From: Heterobasidion occidentale | Taxonomy: Eukaryota; Basidiomycota; Agaricomycetes; Russulales; Bondarzewiaceae | Length of the DNA stretch: 33,425 nucleotides | Assembly: GCA_039111635.1 (NCBI GenBank) | Contig: JBCAQO010000120.1 | Coordinates: forward strand, 1 to 33,425 | Direction: 5' to 3' | Shown: positions 9,350 to 18,601 of the stretch, piece after piece | Layout of the letters: each line of letters starts with the position of its first letter | How positions within the stretch are numbered: position 1 is the stretch's first letter | Translations under genes and position numbers: made by a program | Notes under the pieces: model-generated | Told to the model about the DNA's origin: nothing | Seen by the model: only the letters and a program-made list of their open reading frames with translations | Databases searched by the model: none

Positions 9350-11185
9350 ACACTCACCTCAAAGCACGCATATATCCAAGTTGCACTCAAGTGTGTCATT
9401 CTGTCGAGCGACGTGACGTAGTCGCCAAGTGAGATTCCTCACGTGGAAAGAAGGATGTCATTGTATGCCAGCTGTGGGAAACATGACATTCTCGACATAT
9501 GAGGAAGAAAAACGTACAATGTGCTCATCCGCAAGCTCAAGCTCGAGAACCGTGACAAGGGTGTGATCAAAACAGAGCACTCACATTTCAATCTCAAATT
9601 GACGGCTGTGTAGGGCGACGGAAGTAGGAACGCTGGCTGCAGTAGATCTGGAAAGATCAAAAATATCGTTCCCCGAATGTGTTTCGCGCACTGTCATGAG
9701 CTCTCCAAACGCCGTGATGAGGGGACAGATGGAGATGGAGAGCAGTCGCCGCACGCCGTGCTGCCGAAAAGATGAAAGAAATGTGGAGCTCGCGAAGATC
9801 TGGCATCCTTGTCAACCAGACGCATGCGGCGCGCATATAATAGGTCTGTTGCATCTCCTAGCTCCATGCGATGCACCCCGAGTGCTCAGGCTTCGACAAG
9901 TTCTTCACCTGTCTGACGATGTAGACTGAATGGCACGACCCGGTCGAAGTTCGTAGGGCGTAGAGCAGGAAGGGAGGATAAGAGATGTGAATCGGAAAAG
10001 ACAGATGAGGGAGAGATGTGGAAGGGGTTTCGCTTTTGCTGCGATCGACAAAAAAACACTGCGCCATATACCCGAGAAACATACGCGAGGGAGGGGCTAA
10101 GACTCGACGGTATGCAAAGGTCTCTGGTGGTGGCCGGTGGCCGGTGGCCTTTATATCGCCATTTTGCAGCTCAAATCAACGGCCGATACTGCAGCGCAGA
10201 AGATTCTGGCGCGAATCGGCCCTGGAAGCGCGACCCAAAACGGGGATGAGAACTTTTGCGATCCGGGCCCAGACAAGGGCGGGATCCGCACGGCGGAGAG
10301 CGGAGGGATCGGGCAAACGGGCGTAGATCGGGTCAAGCTGGATCCGGTCACAGCCAGGATGTTCCGTACGCCTCCTACAGTCTCATGACATCACTGACGT
10401 TCATCGGGTACATTCTTGCTGCGTATATGCACTGTATATGCGTTGCGTTCAAAAGGGAAGGACAGAGGAAACTGGGAGGAATATGAGGAGGGACTCGTCA
10501 GCGCATGAGGAGGCAAACGCACAATGCGTACGCTTGCTCACCAGCTCTCCCTCGGCGAGTCCAGGTGCTGTAAGCAGGCTGAGGTGATCATCGTGTGGGG
10601 AAGGAACAGACGGGACCGACAAAGTGGAGAGCCCTAATTAAGACGAGAGTAAACCAGATCAGGATAGATAAATACCGGTATTCCCAACCGCGGGCGACGT
10701 CGACGGCGGGCAGGCGCATTCGGTCGATTTGAAGAGGAAACAGCGGTCGATGATCCGCGCTGGCCTGGCTCTCTGACGCGTTGCTTGTCGGCGCCAGGGG
10801 CGTATATGAGCTCCCGGGAGCCGAGAGAAGATGAGAAACGACTGGCTCGGTGGCTGCGCACGAGGATCATGTCGGAGAGGTTCAGGTCGTGCGGATGTAG
10901 AGCTACGAGGCAGGGTAGATATGGGGCGAGTGCCGACACCTAATAGCAAAACCAATGTCGTACCTTATCCCTGCGTCATTCTCCAGCAATGCCTCTCGAA
11001 TTTCCCCTCACTTGACAGCGGCAGCCTGCGTACAGCGCTGGCATGTCGGGTTTGCTATGGTGATCAATAGTTCCGGGGACGAATGGCAAGCGAAGCAGAA
11101 TGAACCTCAAGGAATGTATATTTCTGTGTTGTTGAGACCAGCCGACAACGCAAGCAAAGAGTGTAAATGAGGCGAACGCTGGCAA
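9350..11185. repeat. Dispersed repeat family, copy A
   Basis: This stretch aligns along its length with 23974-25560 (copy C) and in part with 14369-15043 (copy B). Landmarks shared by all three are a block near 9578-9660 (CACATTTCAATCTCAAATTG then GACGGCTGTGTA, AGATCTGGAAAGATC), and a TATA-like block followed by TTGCAGCTC and GCAGCGCAGAAG near 10150-10205. A and C also share GGGATCCGCACGGCGGAG (about 10280), GAGCTCCCGGGAGCCG (about 10809) and TTTCTGTGTTGTTGAGA (about 11120). Identity is patchy, roughly 75-85% by eye. No protein is convincing: small frames exist on both strands but differ between copies by indels. Copy A lies directly before block L1. Confidence 0.75.
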
Positions 11186-11262
11186 ACGTCTAGTCTCATT
11201 CGAAGACTGCTTACCTTCACTGCACGCGTTCGGCGTTCGGGAGGGGGTCGGTCAAGCCTAAA

Positions 11263-13577
11263 ATGGCACGCTGGACGAGTGCTGGACGCTGCCAGCCTGC
11301 CGCTGTGGCCGGGACTGAATTAGCGAGGAACAAACAATGCCCGGCCAGTGCCCGGCCCGGCCCGGCTTTAAAGTGACTTTCTGTAGCTTTCTGTTCACCA
11401 TCGCAGATCGCAGCTCATAATTCAAAACAATGTCTGCTCATGTTCGACTGTCTGGAACGCGCTGACTCGGATTGACAGAGAGAGCGGATATATTGTAAAA
11501 ATGGGACCATATGTGATACTGTGAGTAACAACTCAGAAAATTGTTGTCTCCCGTAGATGCTCAGAGAGACGGCCCCGTTCGAACTTAGCAGACGCTCATC
11601 GCGCGGACGGATCGATTCGGACGTGGAAGTAGGCACCTTCAGGTTGCAGATGATGGTCTGAGACACAATAGTGGGCACGATCGATAAGAATGAGAGGGTG
11701 GGACGAGTAAGTTCTGTAAAACTCACCCTCGTCTCTGCTCACCGCCAACTGCACCCTCGTCACCTCCGAGCCTATATTGTACTGTGCTTTTTTCGCTTGT
11801 GATTTGTGAGCGCGTCCTTGCGAGTGTACGTCTTCTCTCGCAGGCATCGCACCGAAACCTGGCCCCGCCATGCGCCTTTGTTTCGCGCAGATGCCGCCAC
11901 AACTCGTGGATGTGACGGAATTGCACATCGCACTCGTTGCAGCTAGGGCGGGCGGCGCCGTGTGCGGTCTGTTCGAGACCTTCCCCCGACTCTTGTACCT
12001 GTTGAGGTGGCTCCATGGAGCGCCCTCGGCCAGATGCCTTGACAGCCTCTGGGATGATGCGGTCCGCAGAAGCATCTCTGCGGGCAGTCGTTCTTGATGT
12101 CATTGTTGTTTGGTTGAGGGTATAACCCTCGGAACCCCTACGGACGCGCGATGAGCGCATCATCGCACGCTCTAGCTCAGCTAGAGTTGGCCGCCATTGC
12201 GGTCGAGAAGGTACGAGGACGGCCTCGACTCCACCAACCACAGCCCGGCGCGGTGCGGGCATAACGAGCGGCGCCTCGTTGTGGGCAAGGCGCGGGGGCG
12301 GGATGGAAGTTTCGACTGGCAGCCCCATAGCATATACCACGTGGTGCGGTGTTGGATAGTCGGACGGCGGGCAGCATGAACCCACCAGAACCTCCAATGC
12401 TGTGTGTAGAATAAGCAAGCGGCGGTCAGGTGAGCATGAAGGATGGCGTACCGCGCGAAGGGCTCCACGCCATCGGCACTGCATGGTAACAGATCTCCCC
12501 AGACGGCAGCATCTGGTGAGGAGATACGCAGTTATCGACCGTGGCGACGTTCACTGGGCTTGCCATTGCACCACTGAATACTGAGTATGATGGGGCATAC
12601 GCCCCCTGTACATGGTGATATGACTCGGCTGTCACTCCCTGCGGCGGAGGGCGGGTTAGGTCAACGTGCAGGTCTGCATTTCAAACCATACCTTGACTTG
12701 CACTCATATGAGGCCATGTCTTCAAGTGTCGGATGGGTCCCGGCAGAGGCTTGGTCGCCGTAGGGGAAGGTGGCATCATGATTGGCATGAGCTAGGTGCC
12801 TACGCGATGCCGAGAGACTAACCTCCTCTAGCTGGAACGTCTCGTATGTGTTCGAGGGGTAAGTCATAGGCTCGTGTTGATGGTCAAGTGGGTTAAAGTT
12901 AAAATGGCAGTTCAACTTTCCCAAGGCATTTTCCCAGCTTTTAAGCGAGCCCGTTCAGGGAGTGGCGAAGGCGACCGCTTCTCGCGCCTTGCCTCACAAG
13001 CCCGAATTGCCTTCCATATCTACTTCGCGATTGGCTGGACGTGTTAGGTGAGTGGCGGGAGCCATGCGTCCTTGCCGAGCTTCAATTTTCGCTTTCCAAC
13101 CCAGATACGGATCAGTTTCCCATTGTTCGATCCTCGTGTCTCCCCGTGCAGCGAGCAGAAGCACGTCCTGCGAGCACGACAATGGGACGTTGTCATGCTT
13201 CAAGTATGTCCTTCCTTATCATCTTCCCATCCGAAGCCAGCCCTCCGAGTACGGCATGGTGATAGGCGACTGATAAGCGGTACGCCTGACATCGCGCGTC
13301 TTCTGGAGCCTTGATCCAATGTCTAGAGGCCGCCGTTGACCCTCACATTTCTCAGACCTTTTCGCCTCGATTCTCAACGTGTTGCCTACCGCTGGTTCAT
13401 AGACAGGGCATGCGTCCTTCAAAATATTCTTGTATTGTGCAAATCCTGTGGGGAATTCGAAAACGTGCCGGCTACGTACCTGTCTCTCACTCAGTCCTTT
13501 GTTCCCGACTGAGCCTTATTCTGTTTGAAGGCCCGAAAGCAATTGGCGGTGTCGCTTTTATTCATAAGCAGTCCAAT
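11263..13577. repeat. Segmental duplication block L, copy 1
   Basis: This is collinear with 21838-23973. Shared landmarks run from ATGGCACGCTGGA (11263) through the zinc-finger gene to CATAAGCAGTCC (13566-13577). Flanks match at roughly 85-92% by eye, while 11841-12142 matches 302 of 302 positions. Copy 1 has an extra 132-bp segment in the third exon of the zinc-finger gene (absent from copy 2). In copy 2 the block runs straight into repeat C, whereas here 791 bp intervene before repeat B. Confidence 0.85.
11723..13065 (-). pseudogene. C2H2 zinc-finger protein gene, copy 1, broken at two places
   Basis: The four-exon structure is the same as in copy 2: exons 13065-12998, 12937-12692, 12638-12452 and 12399 onward; introns are 60, 53 and 52 nt. 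Exon 2 is one base short at its 3' end (AAGTCAAG against GAGTCAGAG in copy 2), shifting the frame into the next exon. In exon 4 the first finger CNECDVQFRHIHELWRH is intact. A net 2-nt insertion after CDAC (11826-11840) destroys finger 2, whose remains (KRKKH) are still readable in another frame. Exon 3 carries a 44-residue Pro/Ser/Val segment missing from copy 2. The ancestral role would be a DNA-binding nuclear protein. Two independent lesions make this the dead copy, though a truncated single-finger protein cannot be excluded. Confidence 0.65.
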
Positions 13578-14368
13578 CTTAATGCTGACGGAAAGATCTC
13601 CAAATCCTGCTCGCGGAACGGCCAAAAATTGGCCAGTATGGATCGGACATATCTACGCATAGGTCAGTTTTCGTGACCTGTTTTTTTAATTTTTTTGCTT
13701 ATTTACACTTCCTTCTGTACTTGTGGACGAATTCTGTTTAGTTCTCACTGTCCATTGCTTTGCTATTGCTACCATGGCGATATTTTATTGTCTGCGATGT
13801 TCATTTAATCTTCTCCTCATGACGGTCTGTGTATAATGTGATCTTTCGTCCAAGCGTTTATAGTTGAAGACTCTCAGTCTGTTAGATTTAGATACTTCGA
13901 GCTGTTCGCACACACTGGCAGCTGGATGTATCAAACTCGGCCCGTCGAGAATATCTGGCCCAAATCTGGTGCCCACGCTCTGCGAGAATGGACCATTAAA
14001 CCTTTCTTTAGCCTGCTTCATAGAAAACCTTTCACAATCCACAGAATACAATAGTGTCCTCAACAGCGACATACCAGTGTTCTTAGCGTTGCACAGAGTT
14101 GCGAAGATGCTGACATTGTCGCTCAACATGCTGTCGATTGATTCACCCTGTCGAGTCGCACCATTACCTGCCCGGCGCGGGAGCTGCGACAGCCCAGCCA
14201 TTAGGTGACATGAGACCCAACGGCTTCGGACGAGCTCCGAATGTGCTGTTCAGCCGCGCTGAGACCCCTCTTCTAATTCACAGCGCGATGGCCCAACGCA
14301 ATCATCAGCATCTTCCGCGAGATAGCATCGGTCGGGTACTGCAAGAAGGGTCGACTGAACGTTCACCT
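13578..14368. other. Sequence unique to copy 1, between block L1 and repeat B
   Basis: In the second copy, block L runs straight into the B/C-type repeat, so these 791 bp are an insertion here or a deletion there. The stretch has T-rich tracts (13681-13698). Open frames run on opposite strands through the same DNA (13785-14201 minus, 138 codons from the ATG at 14201; 13864-14208 plus, 114 codons). Neither has a recognisable domain, and codon content does not separate them, so no gene is called. No terminal repeats or target duplication were seen. Confidence 0.4.
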
Positions 14369-15043
14369 CGAGACACGCATATAATCAGCCTCACCCAGGG
14401 GCTATTACTCCGAGACACGGGACAAGCAAGGACGGAGTCATAGACTAGCCTTGAAAAGTTCACATAGTCTGGATGCACGAGGAAACACGTACGATGTGTC
14501 GTGTCAACGAACTCAAGGTGTGAGCAACACAGAGCGCTCACATTTCGATCTCATATTGACGGCTGTGTAAGGCAATGGGGAAAGAAACACTGGATACATT
14601 AGATCTGGAAAGATCATCGTGGCTTTGCTGAACGCCGTCATGAGGGTGTTCTGAACAGTAAAAAACGGAGAGAAATTTCCGCACGCGGCGCTGCAGATAA
14701 ACGAGGCGAGAGCTCGCAAAGATCAAGCATCTCGGTCGATCAGACACATGCAATGAAAGGTATCTTGCATTGCCTAGCTCCATGCAACACACCACGAGGA
14801 AGGGAGGATTCGAGATGCAGACCGGAAAAGATAAACGCGAGGGATGTGGTGATATGAGAGAATATCTTGCGATGGGCCTATATACAGCAGTCTTGCAGCT
14901 GAGACTATCGGTCCATATTGCAGCGCAGAAGCCTCACGTGAATTGGCCCTGGAAGCACGATTCTAAACGAGAAGCGTGGATGCCCGGGCACCTTCGCGTT
15001 TTGGGCCAAGACGGGGGCAGGATCTGCGCGGCCGACGGCTCCT
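14369..15043. repeat. Dispersed repeat family, copy B (truncated)
   Basis: The left end matches copy A at CACCTC(G/A)A(G/A)(A/G)CACGCATATA. The body shares the CACATTTCGATCTCATATTG/GACGGCTGTGTA block (about 14539-14570), AGATCTGGAAAGATCATCG, and the TATA block with TTGCAGCTGAGA and GCAGCGCAGAAG (about 14878-14930). It is cut off near 15043, about halfway through the unit seen in A and C, and the CHAT relic begins within about 10 bp. Confidence 0.7.
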
Positions 15044-15052
15044 TCGTTCGTC

Positions 15053-15163
15053 GACACGAGCGAAGCTGCTGGAGCGCTTCACCTTGCGGTTAACAAGCTG
15101 CGCATAAAGTTTAACAATGGGTCCTTCGCACGTTGGGTGCCATTCGTCCATTATGGGTTGTAG
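15053..15163 (+). pseudogene. Relic of the C-terminus of a CHAT-domain gene
   Basis: Thirty-six codons and a stop (TAG 15161-15163) read DTSEAAGALHLAVNKLR, then a segment ending ARWVPFVHYGL. The last exon of the TPR-CHAT gene at 28122-32123 ends LHLAVKNLR followed by LRWVPFVHYGV and a stop, so the two are homologous over this length. Nothing upstream continues the CHAT domain; repeat B begins immediately to the left. It is a displaced 3' fragment of a paralogue, not a gene. Its start resembles the DTSxAAxALHLAV form that I recall from other fungal CHAT proteins, so it likely comes from a different family member than the one at 28122. Confidence 0.75.
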
Positions 15164-15574
15164 TCGGCCAACTCAAAGATGACTCCGCGTATGCTCAATT
15201 CAACTCGTCCTATTCTCTTGACGACAATACGATCCGGCAAGAATCAAGATGCACTGTCTACAAGGGTAAGGAAATTGGCTTGAAACCTAGAGTCGAGACG
15301 GTGAACCGAGCACGTTGGAGGGAGTGACTGGCCAGAGTGTACGATCATCGATGTTGCCTAATGCATTCCGCGTGGGGTTTTGATCGTAGCCCATCCAGGT
15401 TTACTTAAGATTACTCGCAAAGTTCCTCGAGGCCTGATCGTGACTACAGGAAGCAGAGAGAGGTCATCGTGAAAGGATAAAGAGCACAACGTCAACAATG
15501 TTGAATGAGCCCTAATTAAAGTGATCTACTGATCACCTCCGACATACCGAGCTTCCGAAGCTCAATCGGCTTGT
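15164..15574. other. Intergenic sequence upstream of the AAA ATPase gene
   Basis: No protein-like frame is visible. The stretch could hold the 3' flank carried along with the CHAT relic and the promoter of the next gene. No clear TATA box or other element was recognised. Confidence 0.35.
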
Positions 15575-17967
15575 GTGTACCGATTGCTCTACGAGGACGC
15601 CTCCTACCAGCCTCTGCTCCGTCCAGTGTCTTCCAGCACTGTGCGAGACAGCATAGTATGCCGTTCGGTCCGAATTCCAAGACGCAGGCCTGCTATGTCC
15701 GCATCTACGCGAGTGTATTGTCGTCAGACAAAGACATCTGGGGAAGGGGGGTGTGAATTCGATAACGCAAGACAACGTGAAAAGCGTACCGAAACAGAAT
15801 TCATTCACGATGATCCACCCAACTCATCGGCATGCCTTTCCGCAAGCATGAGCTGTAGTGTGCGTTACTCCATGACATCTGACGGACGTGAGGCATCAGC
15901 CTGCGTATTCCTCGACAATGTGCTGAGATTCAAAAACTCACTTCTTCTTCCTAGGCGCACATTCTCCACCACTCTTCGAAAGACCAATAAAGCCGTCAAG
16001 CAGAGGCGCCAGGTCTCCAAAAAGGTCGTCCTGGTCGTCCGACGGATCGTCGACAGGCGGGGCCAGGCCCAGCGCACCGAAATCGACATCAGGAGTGCGG
16101 CGTTGTGTCAAGTACTCACAGAAATAAACCGAGATGTCGAAGGCCTGGAACTGACTCGAGCTCAGCCCACCGTAAGCCGCCTGGCCCAAGCAACTTGACA
16201 GATTGCTGACTGTTTCGCCTTTTTCATTGTCAGGCAAACCCGCAGCTGTTCTTCCTTTCCTATGATGGCCTTAAGAGCAGGCTCGCACAGGAGCAAGCGC
16301 GATACTTACGCAACGCCGAGCTCATAGCCGATCTCGAGGCGGCTGTCCAGTTCGTTGAAGAAGATTTCGCGAACGCGCTCGTCGACTTCAAGAAGCTCAC
16401 GACTCAGCAGGAAATCACGTTCGACCTCCTGTGGGCGCTGATCGCGCCGAACAGCCTCGTGTATCACCGCCACGACCCCACAGAGCAAGACCAGATCCTG
16501 TTGGCTCGAAGTTTCGATCTGGACTGCAGGAACGGCGTACGCTGACATCGAGTGCGATGTCATTACCGATGACGGGAGCACCTTTGGGTTCGCACGGGTC
16601 TACTTCTCGATCCCGAGGTTCGCTGGGGCGCGCAAGATCCAAGAGCTAGCGGTGTACCCCCTCGATTATCATCAGGACAAGTATACGCTCCGCAGGCATG
16701 CCGCGGAGAGGGGCAGGAAGTTTGCGAAGATGGTCAAGCCTACCTATCACGAGATCAGTGGACAGGCGATGCGCGGGGAGAAGCTGAAGTTCCATGTATG
16801 TGGTTTCTCCCTCGGACTCTGCTATTTATTCCTTCGTGTTGATGAAGAAATGGGATGTGCAGACGTATGAACGTGTCATGATCGATCCTGTCGCGTTTCG
16901 CTTCTTTGAACCGAACGCGGGTTACAACCTCCCTGTCCGTAAACGTCTGGAGAGGGTCGCGCTCACCGAAGAGCAGTATCTCATTTGCACGCCCGTCGTG
17001 CTCGGGTTCTCGTTTGCCACCAAGACATGGGGTACGTGCTCTTGCCCTCGTGGCATCCTCGTCTCGGTGTTCTAATGTCCCGCCCTCTGTTTCAGGTGGC
17101 TTTGCAATGGACCGTTTGCGGGATATAGTCTGGTCGGACGAGGCCTTCCGCTCGCTCGCCAAATAACATACATCCCACATCACGCGCTTTGATGACGTTG
17201 TCCCCGGCAAGGGACGAGGCCTTATAGGACCCTGTCCGGGAGACCTGGATGCGGAAAGACCCTTACTGCGGAAGCTGTTGCGGAGATCATGCACAGGCCC
17301 CTCTACGTTGTCAGTGCGGGCGAGCTGGGCATTCAGCCGTGCGATCTGGACGAGCGCTTGACCAGGATCCTGGAGCTGGCGCAGACGTGGGATGCGGTGT
17401 TGTTGCTCGACGAGGCGGAGGTGTTTTTGCAGCAGAGGAGCGCCACGGACGTCAAGAGGAACGCGCTCGTGTCGATTTTCCTGAGGCAACTGGAATATTA
17501 TCAAGGGATCTTGATTCTGACGACGAACTTGCTCGATCAGTGCGATGCTGCGTTTGAGAGTGCGCATGATCGCTTTTTGTTCTATCTTTGGCTTGTCCTG
17601 GTCTGCTTCCTAGGCCGAATTCATTTCTCTATACCATATCCGGATCTGGACTTCGAGGCGCGCAAGACGATTTGGAGGATGTTCTTTGGCAAGGCCACGA
17701 GCGGTGCTGGGAAGTTCAGCGAGGAGGACATCGATCGGCTTGCGGAGCACGAGATGAATGGGCGTCAGGTTCGTTATCTAGCATGTCTTTTTGCTACGAC
17801 GTACGTACAGCTAACACTGCCGCTGCTAGATCAAGAATGCGATCAGCAGTGCACAGTGCATCGCGCTGGAGAGCTACTCCCCGTTGTCTATCGAGCACGT
17901 CGATGCTGTGCTCGAAGTGGTGACGGCCTGGCACTCCTCCAACACACGCAAGTTGACGAATGTGTGA
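15575..17967 (+). pseudogene. Fungal AAA+ ATPase gene with DUF7025-like N-terminal domain, interrupted
   Basis: Exons with GT-AG junctions: up to 16171, 16234-16795, 16848-17031, 17096-17559, 17614-17768 and 17830-17967 (introns 62, 52, 64, 54, 61 nt). The N-terminal part (CEFDNARQREKR, LVVRRIVDRRGQ, EIDIRSAALCQVL, EITFDLLWALIAPNSLVYH, VYPLDYH, HEISGQAM) fits the domain that precedes AAA modules in this fungal family. The module has Walker A GRPGCGKT (17238-17261), Walker B LLLDEAEVF, sensor-1-like ILTTN and a helical lid. Lesions: a frame change at 16540/16541, an in-frame TAA at 17164-17166 where about 20 residues before RFDDVVPGKG seem missing, and a lost base near 17230 just ahead of Walker A. 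The family hydrolyses ATP to remodel unknown partners. The start is uncertain; clearly family-like sequence begins near 15750. Confidence 0.75.
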
Positions 17968-18601
17968 TCAGGCCTCGTACAGAGAGACATAGACGACTAT
18001 GAAGGATTGTTAGAGAATGATAGTTTGAGGTCTTGAGAATCGTTGGAAAACTTGAAAATTAGTGACTACGATCGTATGTACTTGATTTGTTACTGAACGT
18101 CTGACTTTCTGTATGCCCTCATGCTCTTTCAAACAAAGATTCGTTCAGCAAAGGTTAGATCAAAGATTGGTGCGCAAGAGCCTCTGGATTTCGACTGCCA
18201 GAGCATGATACATGTTGCTCCCGGTCCTCAATTCTAATTTCCAGAGCAGTTGGTGATTGAGGGCATTTCATGCGCCCGTCCGTATCCGCCGTACCGAATC
18301 GTGTACAAGCACATCCATCGTCTTCGAACTACAATTCCATTCCAGTCGTGCTAGAAGAGGTTGATCGTTGACTTCGTAATGGCGCGGCGACGCGAACGCG
18401 AGAGGTTCCTTCCAAGTCATTCGCTTTTCCTAGTCAGTCCTTTATTCTCCTTCGAATTTCGGTACTTCATTGTCTCTCGAAGACAGGCGCAGTAGCAGAA
18501 TGCATGGATATATTTCAGAGGCGAATAGCATTGAAATACATTGTACATAGATTTGACAGCAAGAGGAGTTATTTCCACACATTCCCAGAGTCCTTCAACA
18601 G
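17968..18601. other. Intergenic region between converging genes
   Basis: The AAA gene ends from the left and the minus-strand gene ends from the right, so this is shared 3' flanking sequence. The frame open from 18602 down to 18417 is read-through past the predicted last splice site. No terminator signal or repeat was recognised. Confidence 0.4.

Noticed and set aside
13785..14208. Overlapping open frames on opposite strands (138 and 114 codons)
   Set aside because: Both look equally plausible, neither shows a domain or splice context, and they use the same DNA, so no gene is called.
15938..16237. 99-codon minus-strand frame with Asp/Leu-rich sequence
   Set aside because: It is antisense to the AAA gene's N-terminal exons, whose plus-strand reading has family motifs and good splice sites; it also lacks an ATG.
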